Source: Nannocystis exedens (lineage in GTDB: Bacteria; Myxococcota_A; Polyangia; Nannocystales; Nannocystaceae). From it: DNA of 64,000 nucleotides. Below the pieces are notes generated by a model. That model was not told the origin of the DNA, ran no database searches, and worked only from the letters and a program-made list of their open reading frames with translations. The DNA is taken from assembly GCF_002343915.1 (NCBI RefSeq), contig NZ_NETK01000001.1, forward strand, positions 2,170,001-2,234,000. The letters run 5' to 3'. Shown here one piece after another: positions 26,435 to 36,274 of the stretch (its first letter is position 1; each line of letters starts with the position of its first letter). A program made the position numbers and the translations under genes.

Positions 26435-29400
26435 ATGCCCGAGCTCGGCGCCGGAACGCTATTCGCCAATCGCTTCGAGATCGACCGCCTGGCCGGCAGC
26501 GGCGGCATGGGCGTGGTGTACCGCGCCCGCGACCGCGCCAGCGGCGAATACGTCGCGCTCAAGCTGCTGCAGACGGGCGGGCCGGACGACGCGGCGCGGT
26601 TCGGCCGCGAGTCCCGGCTGCTGGCGGAGCTGCGTCACCCCGGCATCGTCCGCTACGTCGATCACGGCCGGACGCCGGAGGGCCAGCGATTTTTGGCGAT
26701 GGAGTGGCTGGAGGGCGAGGACCTGAGCTCCCGCCTGGCCCGCGGCCGGCTGCCGCTGCCCGACTGCGTCGCCCTCGTCGACCGGCTCGCCGACGCCCTC
26801 GCGTGCGCGCACGGGAGCGGCGTGGTCCACCGCGACCTCAAGCCGAGCAACGTGTTCCTGCTCGGCGGGGAGCTCGCCCTCGCCACGCTGCTCGACTTCG
26901 GGATCGCGCGGCGCCTGTCGGCGTCGCACGTGCTGACGGCGACGGGGCGCGTGATCGGGACGCCGGAGTACATGGCGCCGGAGCAGGCCCGCGGGGCGCG
27001 CGACCTGACGCCGGCCGCCGACCTGTTCTCGCTGGGGTGCATCTTCTACGAGTGCCTGACCGGCCACTCGCCGTTCGCCGCCGACCACCTCGCCGCGGTG
27101 CTGGTGCGGATCCTGTTCGAGGCCCCCGCGCCGCTGGCCGAGCGGCGGCCCGGCCTGCCCGCGCCGCTGGTCCGGCTCGTCGACCGATTGCTCGCCAAGG
27201 AGCCGGCGCAGCGCCTGCCCGACGCCGCGGCCCTGCGCGCCGAGCTGGCGGCGCTCGGCGAGCTGGACGAACCTGTCCTCGGGGCCACCCTCGTCACGCG
27301 CCCGGTCACCGCCTTCGCGCAGCGCGAGCAGAACCTGTTCAGCGTCGTGCTCGCGGCGCCCCGGCGCAGCGAGACGACCGAGGACCACGGCCGCGGGGCC
27401 ACCTTGCTGCCGGAGGCGCTGTCGGCGGCGGAGGACGAGCGCGCGGCGCTGCTGCACACGCTCCACGGCCTCGGCGTCACGGCCGACTTCCTCGGCGACG
27501 GCGCGCTCGTGGTGATGGCGCCGCCGACCGAGAGCGCCACCGACCAGGCCGCCCGGGCCGCCCGCGCGGCCCTGCTGATCCGGGAGCGGTGGCCGGCGGC
27601 GACGGTGGCGATGGCGACCGGCCACGGCGCGCTCGACGGCCGCACCGCCGTCGGCGAGGTCGTCGAGCGAGCCGCACGCTCGCTGCAGCGCGCCGAGGCG
27701 CCGTCCGCCGACACCGGGCCGGGGGTCCTGCTCGACGCGCTGAGCGCCGACCTGCTCGCCGGACGGTTCAGCCAGACGCCGCGCCCGGACGGCGCGCTGC
27801 TGCTCGCCGAGGAGCGGGCGGTCGACGCCGGGCGCCCCCTGCTCGGCCGGCCGACGCCGTGCGTCGGCCGCGAGCCCGAGCTGGCCGCCCTCGAGGCGCA
27901 GCTCGCCGGCGTCGAGGACGACGCCCAGGCGCGCGCGGTGCTGTTCGTGGCGCCGCCGGGGGTCGGCAAGTCGCGCCTGCGCCACGAGTTCGTGCGCCGC
28001 GTCGAGCAGCGCGATCAGCCGGTCACGCTCCTGCTCGGGCGCGGCGACCCGATGCGCACCGGCGCGCCCCACGGGCTGCTGGTCGACGCGCTCCGCCGGC
28101 ACTGCGACCTCGGCGGGAACAGGCCGCTCGCCGAGCAGCAGCAGCGGCTCCACGCCCGGCTCGGCGCGCACGTGCCCGCCGGCGAGCGCGAGCGCGTCGT
28201 GCGGTTCCTGGGCGAGATGTGCGGCGTGCCGTTCGCGGACGACGGCCTGCCGATGCTGCGAGCGGCCCGGCAAGAGCCGAAGATCATGCGCGGCTGCCTG
28301 AGCCGGGCCTTCCTCGACTGGCTCGCCGCCGAGTGCCACCAGGCTCCGGTGGTCCTCGTGCTCGACGACCTGCAGTGGAGCGACGGCGCGACGGTGGCGG
28401 CGCTCGACGAGGCGCTGCGCGACCTGCAGGAGCTGCCGCTGCTGGTCCTCGCGTTCGCCCGGCCCGAGGTCGACGACGCGTTCCCGCGGCTGTGGCCAGC
28501 GCGCGCGCTGCAGCGGGTCCCGCTCAAGGGGCTGAGCAAGCGCGCCTGCGAGCGGCTGATCCAGCACGCGCTCGGGCCGGGTGTCGCCGCGGAGGTGATC
28601 GCCCGCGCGGTCGAGCGATCGGCCGGCAACGCGCTGTACCTCGAGGAGCTGATCCGCTCGATCGCCGCCGGCAAGTCCGACGAGCAGCCGCAGACGGTGC
28701 TGGCGATGCTGCAGGCCCGGATCGGGCGCCTCGGGGCCGGGGCGCGGCGGGCGGTGCGGGCGGCGGCGGTGTTCGGCGAGCGGTTCTGGCGCGGGGGCGT
28801 CGGCGCCGTCCTCGGGCTGCCCGGCGCGTCCGACGAGGTCGCGGACTGGCTGTCCGCGCTGGTCGACGCCGAGCTGATCCAGCCGGCGCCGGTCAGTCGC
28901 CTCGCCGACGAGCAGGAGTTCGCGTTCCGCCACGCGCTCGTGCGCGACGCCGCCTACGGGCTGCTGACGGCGGAGGACCTGACGACCGGCCACCGGCTCG
29001 CGGCGGAGTTCCTCGGCGCCGCCGGCGAGCACGACGCGGCGGTGGTCGCCGAGCACTGGGAGCGCGGCGGCGACCGGGAGCGCGCCGCGAGCTCCTACGT
29101 GCGCGCCGCCGAGAGCTGCATCGACCGCGGCGACCACGTCGGCGCGCTGCGCCACGTCGACCGCGGCCTCGGCTGCGCCCCCGACGGCGAGCTGCGCGGG
29201 CAGCTGTGCAGCGTCGGCAGCTACGCGGCCTTCTGGCTCGACCGCCACGAGGGCCTGGCCGAGACCGCGGAGCAGGCGATGGCCGGGCTCGCACCCGGCA
29301 GCCGCGGCTATTGCCGCGCGATCCTCCCGGCGATCCTCGCGGCGATGGGCCGCGCCGACGAGGCCCACGTCGGCGAGCTCGTGGCCCGCTTGCTGGCGAC

Positions 29401-30367
29401 CGAGCCCGACGAGGAGGCCCAGGCGGCCTACGTCGAGGCCGTCGCCACCGTCACGTCGTCGCTGCTCGGCGCCGCCGCGCCCGCGGAGCTGCTCGCGGCG
29501 CTGCTGCAGCGGCTCGAGGCCAGCGTGCGGCTGGCCGAACCCAGACACCCGGCCAGCCGCCGCTACCTGCTCGACGTCCGCGGCGGCATGGCCTACTTCC
29601 GCCAGCCCCGCCCGTGGACCATGCTCGCGGCGTGGGGCGCCGGCGCCGACCTGTGCCGCGAGGCGGGCGACAGCCGGCTGGAGCTCAGCCTGCTCGGCTC
29701 GCGCGAGTGGGGCTGGCTCGAGCTCGGCGACGCGGAGGGGGCCCGCGACCGCCTGCGGGCGCTCGCGCCGGCGATGACGCAGAGCCAGGACGTCGTGACG
29801 GTGGCGCTGTGGCGCAACCGGCTGGCGCGGGTCCTCTGCGAGTTCCCGGCCGCGAGCGCGTGGGAAGAGGCCGAGGAGCTGGTCGCGCCGATGCTCGCGC
29901 ACACCGGCGGCATCCTGTACTTCCGCGTCCTGGCCCAGGGGATCGTGGCCCGCGTCTCGCTGCTGCGCGGCCAGCCGGACCGCGCCGAGGCCCACGCGCG
30001 CGCGGCCATGGCGGTCTTTCCGGACATGCCGCTGTGGCTGCTGCACACGGCGTCGGTGCACGTCCGCGCCCTGCTCGCGCTCGGGCGCGCGGCCGAGGCC
30101 GCCGCGGTCGCCGAGCAGGTCCTCGCCGCGATCCCCAGCCTCGGCGGCGCCGGCCACGCCGAGGTCGAGTTCCGCGTCGCCGCCAGCGAGGCCTTCCGCG
30201 CCGCCGCGCAGACCGATCGCGCCGACGCCGAGCTGCGCGAGACGCTGCGCCAGATCGAGCTGCGCGCCGCCGACATCACCGACCCCTCGTGGCAGCAGCG
30301 CTACCTGTCCCGCAACCCCTACTGCGTCCGCGCCCGCGAGCTCGCCGCCGCGTGGGGCCCGGCCTGA
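26435..30367 (+). CDS. Ser/Thr kinase fused to cyclase-like, AAA and TPR domains
   Basis: The 1310-residue protein opens with an intact Hanks kinase (about 1-270): GSGGMGVVY, VALKLL, HRDLKPSN (about 131) and DFGIA (about 154). A region at about 290-480 resembles a degenerate class III nucleotidyl cyclase module (VTADFLGDGALVVM, a GxV...ARSLQ pattern). Next comes a signal-transduction ATPase with Walker A APPGVGKSR (about 506) and Walker B VLVLDDLQWSDG, and a long helical TPR-like C-terminal half. The layout resembles the kinase/cyclase fusion proteins linked to some RiPP systems and the PknK-like regulators. It is cytoplasmic, with no membrane helix. It likely senses or relays a signal by phosphorylation and protein binding; the partner is unknown. 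It stands alone in its operon. Confidence 0.85.
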   Translation: MPELGAGTLFANRFEIDRLAGSGGMGVVYRARDRASGEYVALKLLQTGGPDDAARFGRESRLLAELRHPGIVRYVDHGRTPEGQRFLAMEWLEGEDLSSRLARGRLPLPDCVALVDRLADALACAHGSGVVHRDLKPSNVFLLGGELALATLLDFGIARRLSASHVLTATGRVIGTPEYMAPEQARGARDLTPAADLFSLGCIFYECLTGHSPFAADHLAAVLVRILFEAPAPLAERRPGLPAPLVRLVDRLLAKEPAQRLPDAAALRAELAALGELDEPVLGATLVTRPVTAFAQREQNLFSVVLAAPRRSETTEDHGRGATLLPEALSAAEDERAALLHTLHGLGVTADFLGDGALVVMAPPTESATDQAARAARAALLIRERWPAATVAMATGHGALDGRTAVGEVVERAARSLQRAEAPSADTGPGVLLDALSADLLAGRFSQTPRPDGALLLAEERAVDAGRPLLGRPTPCVGREPELAALEAQLAGVEDDAQARAVLFVAPPGVGKSRLRHEFVRRVEQRDQPVTLLLGRGDPMRTGAPHGLLVDALRRHCDLGGNRPLAEQQQRLHARLGAHVPAGERERVVRFLGEMCGVPFADDGLPMLRAARQEPKIMRGCLSRAFLDWLAAECHQAPVVLVLDDLQWSDGATVAALDEALRDLQELPLLVLAFARPEVDDAFPRLWPARALQRVPLKGLSKRACERLIQHALGPGVAAEVIARAVERSAGNALYLEELIRSIAAGKSDEQPQTVLAMLQARIGRLGAGARRAVRAAAVFGERFWRGGVGAVLGLPGASDEVADWLSALVDAELIQPAPVSRLADEQEFAFRHALVRDAAYGLLTAEDLTTGHRLAAEFLGAAGEHDAAVVAEHWERGGDRERAASSYVRAAESCIDRGDHVGALRHVDRGLGCAPDGELRGQLCSVGSYAAFWLDRHEGLAETAEQAMAGLAPGSRGYCRAILPAILAAMGRADEAHVGELVARLLATEPDEEAQAAYVEAVATVTSSLLGAAAPAELLAALLQRLEASVRLAEPRHPASRRYLLDVRGGMAYFRQPRPWTMLAAWGAGADLCREAGDSRLELSLLGSREWGWLELGDAEGARDRLRALAPAMTQSQDVVTVALWRNRLARVLCEFPAASAWEEAEELVAPMLAHTGGILYFRVLAQGIVARVSLLRGQPDRAEAHARAAMAVFPDMPLWLLHTASVHVRALLALGRAAEAAAVAEQVLAAIPSLGGAGHAEVEFRVAASEAFRAAAQTDRADAELRETLRQIELRAADITDPSWQQRYLSRNPYCVRARELAAAWGPA

Positions 30368-30428
30368 GCGGGCCGGCCTCGAGCTCGCGCGCGGCGACGG
30401 CCGCCGTCGCCGGCGATGTCATCCATGA

Positions 30429-30464
30429 CCCGAGGGACATGCCCCAAGGAGCAGGTCCATCGGG
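30429..30464. terminator. Bidirectional hairpin between convergent genes
   Basis: Fourteen-base arms (30429-30442 and 30451-30464) pair with two mismatches around an eight-base loop. It lies between the convergent kinase-fusion and IgGFc-binding-type genes and can serve both. The core (GGACATGC ... GCAGGTCC) belongs to the hairpin family also seen near 37391, 52414 and 54162. Confidence 0.6.
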
Positions 30465-30473
30465 GCGAGAGAG

Positions 30474-32417
30474 TCACTGCGGGATGACGTCGAGGTCGAG
30501 GCCGCCCGGGTACCAGTAGCTGCCGTAGTCGATCACGCCGTACACGCTGATGCCGACCTTGTTGTTGGACGTGACGGTGTGGCTGCCGTTGCCGGCGTTG
30601 CTGAGCTTGACGTGGGCGAGCGAGTAGCCGCTGGCGCCGATGGCGGTGAAGTTGTTGACCGCGGCGCCGTCGACCTGGACCATCGAGTTGTTGGGCGCGA
30701 TGATGTCGACGAAGTTGGCCTGCCAGCCGGTCTGGGCGTAGAACAGGTAGCTCGAGCGGAACTGCTCGCTCGGCACCGCCATCAGCATCGCCGGGTCCGA
30801 GGTGCCGTAGCCCGCGCCCTGGCCGACCATGTACTCGGTGACGAGGATCTTCTTGTCGGCCTCGACCACGTACTTGTTGGTGCTCTGGGCCAGCTCGACG
30901 AAGTCGCCGGCCTTGGCCAGGACCTTGTTGACCGGCTGGTCGGGCGTGAAGGTCAGGGTGGTGTTGTCCTCGCTGGCGACCACGCGGACGATGACGGCCT
31001 TCTCGAGCGCGTTGTTGGGGACCTGCACCGGCGGCGCGACGATGTACTTCTTGGCCAGCGCCTCGATCGGGAACATCGACTCCTCGAGGTGATCGCAGGC
31101 GACCGTGCCGATCGGGACCTGGGTGCAGTCGTGCCCGCCGACCACCTGGACCGGCTTGTTGGCGGTGATGATCGTGCCGGTCGGGTCGCCGCCGCTGGCC
31201 GAGGTGATCTGCAGGACGTCGCCGTCGTCGAGCGTGATGTTGTTGCCGTTGCCCTGGGCGTCGACGCCGCCGCCGGCCTGGGTCGGCACGCCGTTCTTCG
31301 GCGCCTTGACGTTGACGACGGTGCCGTCCTGGTGCGCGGTGATCGAGAGGAAGCCCGGGTACGGGCTCCAGTGGGTCCAGGCGGCGGCGAGGTAGTTGCC
31401 GGTCCAGGTGTTGACCGGCAGCAGCAGCGAGGCGTCGTTGGTGACGTCGGCGTTGAGCGGGTTGAACTGGTAGACGGTGACCGGCTGGGTCGAGCGCAGG
31501 CGGTAGGCGCCGTCGGTGACCTTCACCGTCGGACCTGTCCCGCCGGTCAGCTGCGTGACCCACGGCAGCGTGATCACGGCGACGCTGTTGGCGGCGACCA
31601 CCTGCTGCGCGACCTGGTTGGCGCCGCGGTGGACGGTGACGGTCGCCGCGTTGGCGGTGGTGTTGGCGACCGCGACCGCGTAGGGGTTGGCAGGACCGAC
31701 GTAGACGTCGAGCTGCTGGGTGACGACGGGGTAGTACTCGCAGCCGATGTACGAGGTGCCGAGGTTGGCGCAGGCGCCGACGCACTGGCCGAAGTTGGCG
31801 TCGCACGCCAGGCCGAGCAGCGGGTCGCAGCTGTCGCCGGCGACGAAGCCGTCGCCCTGGTCGTTGCAGACCATGACCTGGTTGCCCTCGCACTTGGTGG
31901 CGCCGGGGTCGCAGGCGACGCAGCCGAGCGGCTCGATACACAGCTCGGGGCACGGCGTCTCCGACTTGAAGCCGCCCATGCCGTCGCAGACCTGCGCGAC
32001 GTTGCCGTTGCACTGCAGCGTGTCCTCGGCGCACGGCTGGGGGCCGGTGGTGCCGGTGGTCGTGGTGTCGTCGGTGGTGTCGCCGGGCTCTGTGGTGCCG
32101 CTCGAGGTCTCGCCCGGATCGGTGGTGCCGGTCGAGGTGCCGGGCACGTCGGTGGTGCTGCCGGTGACCGGGCTGGTCGTCGAGGTCGTCGTGCCGCTCG
32201 AGTCGCTGGTGGCCGAATTGGCGGAGGTGCCGGTGGTCGGCGACGAGGTCGAGGTGGTCGGATCTTCCGTGTCGCTCCCGCTCGAACCCTGGCTGGTGCT
32301 CGTGGTCGTGCTGACGCCGACGGTGGCAGAGACGACGCCGGAGCCGTCGTCGCCGCAGCCGGCGAGGGAGGTGAGCAGGGCGGTGGCGCAGAGGTGGCGC
32401 ATTCCAGGGCGGAGCAT
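30474..32417 (-). CDS. IgGFc-binding-type lipoprotein
   Basis: The 647-residue protein has a lipobox (LTSLAGC), a Ser/Thr/Gly/Asp linker of about 110 residues, a Cys-rich stretch (about residues 145-240, with repeated CDGMG, CNDQG and CDPG turns), and a large C-terminal beta domain. That domain has the features of the IgGFc-binding family seen in many myxobacteria (VTVYQFNPLN, TGTIITANKPVQVVGGHDC, FPIEALAKKYIVAP, QFRSSYLFYAQTGW). It should be a surface-anchored adhesive protein; Fc binding is known only for some animal relatives and is not implied here. The start is uncertain (ATG 32417 or 32402), with no strong ribosome binding site. Confidence 0.85.
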   Translation of the reverse strand: MLRPGMRHLCATALLTSLAGCGDDGSGVVSATVGVSTTTSTSQGSSGSDTEDPTTSTSSPTTGTSANSATSDSSGTTTSTTSPVTGSTTDVPGTSTGTTDPGETSSGTTEPGDTTDDTTTTGTTGPQPCAEDTLQCNGNVAQVCDGMGGFKSETPCPELCIEPLGCVACDPGATKCEGNQVMVCNDQGDGFVAGDSCDPLLGLACDANFGQCVGACANLGTSYIGCEYYPVVTQQLDVYVGPANPYAVAVANTTANAATVTVHRGANQVAQQVVAANSVAVITLPWVTQLTGGTGPTVKVTDGAYRLRSTQPVTVYQFNPLNADVTNDASLLLPVNTWTGNYLAAAWTHWSPYPGFLSITAHQDGTVVNVKAPKNGVPTQAGGGVDAQGNGNNITLDDGDVLQITSASGGDPTGTIITANKPVQVVGGHDCTQVPIGTVACDHLEESMFPIEALAKKYIVAPPVQVPNNALEKAVIVRVVASEDNTTLTFTPDQPVNKVLAKAGDFVELAQSTNKYVVEADKKILVTEYMVGQGAGYGTSDPAMLMAVPSEQFRSSYLFYAQTGWQANFVDIIAPNNSMVQVDGAAVNNFTAIGASGYSLAHVKLSNAGNGSHTVTSNNKVGISVYGVIDYGSYWYPGGLDLDVIPQ

Positions 32418-32885
32418 GTCGGCGTCGGTAACACGACCCGACCTGCGACTTCCATCCCATGCGAATGCGTACTGCGCTCGAACGAGCACGCCCGACGACA
32501 GGCCGAGTAACCCCCCAGGCTCGGGCGCGGGTATCCGCTCCCGTTCGACGACCTCGCGCAGGTGGCCACCACCGGCGGCGCGCGCTGCTGGCTTGAGCGC
32601 AGCGGCATGCTCGAACTCCGCGCCGCAGGTATCTGCGAGGCGGCGTCCGGTCGCGCTCCCGTCGCCCACCGTCGCGCGCAGCGAGCCGACGTCGATTCGA
32701 TGCATCACCCGGTCGACCGGATCCGCGCGGCCACGACGAGGTCGACGCCGGCACGCTCACCACCGCGAACAGGCCCGGCGCGAGGTCGTCGGGGCGACCC
32801 CGGCGGCGAACCACGGCGCGAACCACCGCGCGTCGCGTTCTGCCGGTCCTTCTGGCGCGCCACCGCCTGCGGTACCCTCGCCCGC

Positions 32886-33524
32886 ATGCAGGGGCATCGT
32901 CCCACTCTCCTCGCCGTCTGCCTCGCGCTCGGCGCGTGCGCCGGCGAGCTGCGCGAGCCGGGGACGACGTCCCAACCGCCGGTCACCGCCGCCGCCGCCC
33001 CGCCCGCCTCCGAGCCGGCCTCCGTCCCCGCGCCGACCCGCCGCGAGCGACGTCGCCGCGAGCGCGGCCCGACCGACGGCAACTTCGTGTTCTCGCACTT
33101 CAGCGCGGGCGTGTTCAGCACGATCCTCATCCAGCCGGCGACCTACTTCGTCGCCACGCGCGTCGGCGAGACCGGCCACGGCCTCGGCCCGGCGATCGGC
33201 GCCCTCGTGCTCGGCGCCTTCGTGCCCCCGATCCTCAACTACACCGTGCAGTGGGCGGTCGGGCGCTCGATCGCCCCGGGCCGGGATCGCTTCTGGCCGG
33301 GCTTCCTCGTCAACCAGGTCTCGCACCTCGGGATCTTCATCGGCGCGGTCGTCGGCGGCGCCGACTTTCGCAACCTCGGCCACGCGACCGCGATCGTGCT
33401 CGGCGAGGCGTTCCTCAACAGCGGACTGGCGACGATGACCGCCGAGCTGACCCGCCGGCCGCGCGCCACGACTGCGAGCACCGCGACCACCGTGATCGTA
33501 CCTGTCCTGGAGTTCAAGTTCTGA
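32886..33524 (+). CDS. Lipoprotein with hydrophobic segments, unknown function
   Basis: The 212-residue protein has a signal peptide with lipobox LALGAC, an Ala/Pro-rich spacer and a basic patch (RRERRRRERG). A region with three hydrophobic stretches follows (about residues 80-180: FSAGVFSTILIQPATYFVA, IGALVLGAFVPPILNYTVQW and GIFIGAVVGGA), then a short C-terminal beta strand ending in F. It might sit in the inner or outer membrane. I do not recognise the family. Its stop overlaps the start of the serine hydrolase gene by one base, so the two are coupled. Confidence 0.7.
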   Translation: MQGHRPTLLAVCLALGACAGELREPGTTSQPPVTAAAAPPASEPASVPAPTRRERRRRERGPTDGNFVFSHFSAGVFSTILIQPATYFVATRVGETGHGLGPAIGALVLGAFVPPILNYTVQWAVGRSIAPGRDRFWPGFLVNQVSHLGIFIGAVVGGADFRNLGHATAIVLGEAFLNSGLATMTAELTRRPRATTASTATTVIVPVLEFKF

Positions 33525-34675
33525 TGCAGCGGCTGGTCCTGTCCTGGTGCACCGTCGCGTCCCTCCTCGCCGCCCGCGAGGCCGTCGCGGCCTGTCCGGC
33601 CGGCGTCACCTGGCCCGCGCCCGACTGGCCCGAGGCGCGCGCGAGCGGACCGACCGTCGAGGCGACCGACGAATACCTGTTCACGCGCACCGGCCGCGAC
33701 GAGGACCGCGAGGGGATCCGCACCGACGGCGTGGTCATGGTCCACCGCGGCCGCATCATCTACGAGCGCTACGCCCGCGGCTACGCGCAGCACAACCGCC
33801 ACCTCGCCTGGTCGGTGTCCAAGAGCTTCCTCAACGCGATGGTCGGCGTCGGCGTCGGCCGCGGCGCGCTCACCGTCGACGACTCGATCTGCGATCATTA
33901 CGACGCCGGCGCCGAGCTGTGCGACGTCACCGTCGGCGACCTGCTCGACTGGGGCTCGGGGATCGACTGGAACGAGGGCTACGAGGACGAGGCCTATTAC
34001 TTGTCGTCGGTGATCGCCATGCTGTACGGCGTCGGCTCCGGCGACATGGCCGCATTCGTGGCCGCGCAGGGCCTCGCCGAGACCCCCGGCCGGATCTATC
34101 GCTACAGCTCCGGCGACTCGGTGCTGCTGTCGGCGGTGCTCGCGGGTGCCCTCGGCCCCGACCTCGCCGACGACTACCCGTGGGAATTCATCTTCGAGCC
34201 GATCGGCATGACGAGCGCGATGTTCGAGCGCGACCAGGCCGGCACCTACGTCGGCTCGTCCTACGTCTACGCGACCCCGCGCGACCTGGCCCGCTTCGGC
34301 TACCTGTTTCTGCGCGACGGCTGCTGGAACGGCGAGCAGCTCGTCCCCGAGGGCTGGGTCGCCGCCAGCACGCAGCCGAACCCGTCGTTTCAGAAGGGCG
34401 AGTCCTACGAACATTTCCTGCGCGACGGCGACGCCGTGCCGGGACGCCACTGGTGGCTCAACCTGCCGGTCCCCGAGCTCGCGCACGACAGCCGGTGGCC
34501 CGCCGCGCCCCCCGACACCTTCGCCGGGCTCGGCCACTGGGGACAGACGATCTTCGTCATCCCCTCCGCCGACCTCGTCCTCGTGCGCACCGCCGACGAC
34601 CGCGAATCGGGGGTGTTCGACCAGAACCGCTACCTCGAACTCGCCCTCGCCCTCGCCGCGGAGGACTCGCCGTGA
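33524..34675 (+). CDS. Secreted serine hydrolase, class C beta-lactamase-like
   Basis: The 383-residue protein has a signal peptide (ending AVAA before CPAG) and the fold of penicillin-binding or beta-lactamase class C enzymes. WSVSKSF contains the SxxK nucleophile and lysine; YSSGDS stands for the YxN/YSN motif; GHWGQ near the C-terminus fills the HxG/KTG position. Such proteins act as periplasmic esterases, D-amino-peptidases or beta-lactamases; the substrate here is not apparent. It overlaps both neighbours (one base upstream, four bases downstream as GTGA), marking a tight three-gene envelope operon. Confidence 0.85.
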   Translation: MQRLVLSWCTVASLLAAREAVAACPAGVTWPAPDWPEARASGPTVEATDEYLFTRTGRDEDREGIRTDGVVMVHRGRIIYERYARGYAQHNRHLAWSVSKSFLNAMVGVGVGRGALTVDDSICDHYDAGAELCDVTVGDLLDWGSGIDWNEGYEDEAYYLSSVIAMLYGVGSGDMAAFVAAQGLAETPGRIYRYSSGDSVLLSAVLAGALGPDLADDYPWEFIFEPIGMTSAMFERDQAGTYVGSSYVYATPRDLARFGYLFLRDGCWNGEQLVPEGWVAASTQPNPSFQKGESYEHFLRDGDAVPGRHWWLNLPVPELAHDSRWPAAPPDTFAGLGHWGQTIFVIPSADLVLVRTADDRESGVFDQNRYLELALALAAEDSP

Positions 34676-34968
34676 CCCGCCCCCGCGCCCTGTTCGCCCT
34701 GTTCGCCCTCGCCCTCGCCGCCTGCAACGCCGAGGCCTACGACAACAACGACACCGAGCTCGCCGTCCGCCAGAAGGCCAAGGAGATGTGCTCCTGCCTG
34801 TTCGTGATGGAGCTGTCCGAGCAGGAGTGCGCCGCCTGGACCCGCGTCTCCCCGGACGTCGCCAAGGCCACGATCGACCGCGAGCACAAGCGGGTCCACG
34901 CGGTCGCGCTCGGCTTCTGGGCCGCCGACGCCCGCTTCGACGGCCGCCACGGCTGCGTCCACGACTGA
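34672..34968 (+). CDS. Small lipoprotein, third gene of the hydrolase operon
   Basis: The 98-residue protein starts at GTG 34672, overlapping the hydrolase stop by four bases. It has a signal peptide with lipobox LALAAC, and a short mature domain with CSC and two further Cys (ECAAW, HGCVH), probably disulfide-linked. No family is recognised. Its coupling to the serine hydrolase suggests a helper or folding partner at the envelope. Confidence 0.7.
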   Translation: MTRPRALFALFALALAACNAEAYDNNDTELAVRQKAKEMCSCLFVMELSEQECAAWTRVSPDVAKATIDREHKRVHAVALGFWAADARFDGRHGCVHD

Positions 34969-35463
34969 CCGCGAATCGAATGCTCGCAGTCCGCTCGCGG
35001 CGGCCCGCCGGCCCCGCACCGCGGGCAAGTGTGATGATTCGCCGCACGGGCTCGTCCGCCGCTGCCGATACGCGCGGAGCCCGGCGACGAAGCGGTCGCG
35101 TCGGGTGGGGCGAGCCGATGGGCTTGCGACCACGGCGCAGTCGACCTCCCCCTGCCGACGCGAGGGGCGCCTTCCTCGATACCTGCCATTCGCGGCGCAT
35201 CGAGGCGCTCGGCCACGAGCGCGCCACGGCCAGCAGGTCGACGGATCGGCGGCAGCTCGTTCCGCCCCCTGTGTGAACTGCAGCGCTTCCACGCGAGCCT
35301 GGTGGCCGCGCCCTCTCCTCTGCCAGATCGCAGCATCGGCGCGAGCCTCGGTGAGGCCTGCGTTCGAATCCGCCTGAAACACGCGAAGACGCGCCTGTCG
35401 CCGCCGACCACGAAAGCGCGCTTGCGCACATCGACGGTGGGGCGGTATCGTCGCCCCGTCGTC
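34969..35463. other. 495-base stretch without a supported gene
   Basis: No coding frame shows sustained codon bias or a recognised domain. GCGAAT-containing patches occur at the start (34972) and near 35187. A GTTCGAATCC string near 35360 looks like a tRNA T-loop but has no pairing stem. Confidence 0.4.
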
Positions 35464-36150
35464 ATGAAGCTCCTCAACACCAACCTGTCGCCGTTCGCCT
35501 CGCGCGTGCGGCTTGCGATCCACGCCAAGTCGTTGCCCGTCGAGATCGCCCCGGCCGGCATGTGGCTGCCGAACGGCCAGAAGTCGCCCGACTACCTGGC
35601 GCTCAACCCGATCGGCAAGGTCCCGACCTTGATCCTCGACGACGGCAGCGCGCTGCCCGAGTCCGACACGATCGTCGAGTACCTCGCCGACGCCTTCCCG
35701 CAGGCCGGCCTGCGTCCTGCTCGCCCGCAGGACGCCGCTCGCGGCCGCCTGCTCGCGCGGATCTTCGAGCAGTACGTGATGGCCCCCGGCTGGTCCGGCC
35801 TGATCGGCCAGCTGTTCGCCCCGTCGCGCGACGAGGCCGTCGTCGACGCCACGCTCGCGAAGATCCACGAGGGCCTGCGCCACCTGTCGCACTTCATGAC
35901 CGACGAGCCGTTCGCCGTCGGCGACACGATCACCACCGCCGACTGCGCGCTGATCCCCTTCCTGACCTTCCAGAACCGCCTCGCCCGCTTCCACGGGAAG
36001 AACGACCCGAGCGCCGAGCACCCGCGCATCGCCGCCTACCTCGACCGCGTGGGGCGCGACCCGGTGGTGCAGACCTTGCTCGGCGAGATGCGCGACGGCC
36101 TCGTCGGCAGTCGCCTCGCCATGCTCCTGCAGCCCGACGAGCGCGCCTGA
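35464..36150 (+). CDS. Glutathione S-transferase family protein
   Basis: The 228-residue protein has the thioredoxin-like N-terminal half of a GST (MKLLNTNLSPFASRVRLA, with SPFASRVR near the glutathione site; NPIGKVPTLILDDG with the cis-proline; LPESDTIVEYL with the Glu-Ser pair that binds the gamma-glutamyl group) and an all-helical C-terminal half (FAVGDTITTADCALIPFL). It is cytoplasmic and likely conjugates or reduces electrophiles. Since many deltaproteobacteria have other low-molecular-weight thiols, the true thiol is uncertain. The start at ATG 35464 begins exactly with the first beta strand. It converges with the SMI1/KNR4 gene 124 bases downstream. Confidence 0.9.
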   Translation: MKLLNTNLSPFASRVRLAIHAKSLPVEIAPAGMWLPNGQKSPDYLALNPIGKVPTLILDDGSALPESDTIVEYLADAFPQAGLRPARPQDAARGRLLARIFEQYVMAPGWSGLIGQLFAPSRDEAVVDATLAKIHEGLRHLSHFMTDEPFAVGDTITTADCALIPFLTFQNRLARFHGKNDPSAEHPRIAAYLDRVGRDPVVQTLLGEMRDGLVGSRLAMLLQPDERA

Positions 36151-36274
36151 GTCACGGCGCCGGCGCACAGCGAGCGCGCCTGCCGGGTGACGCGCCAGCG
36201 CCCGAGCGGCTCGATCTGCACGCCACGCACCCTCCCCCGCCGCGTGCGAGGCGTGTCCTGACGACTCCCGGTCT

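Noticed and set aside
35350..35370. tRNA T-loop-like string GTTCGAATCC
   Set aside because: Flanking bases do not pair into a T stem and no acceptor or anticodon arm can be drawn.
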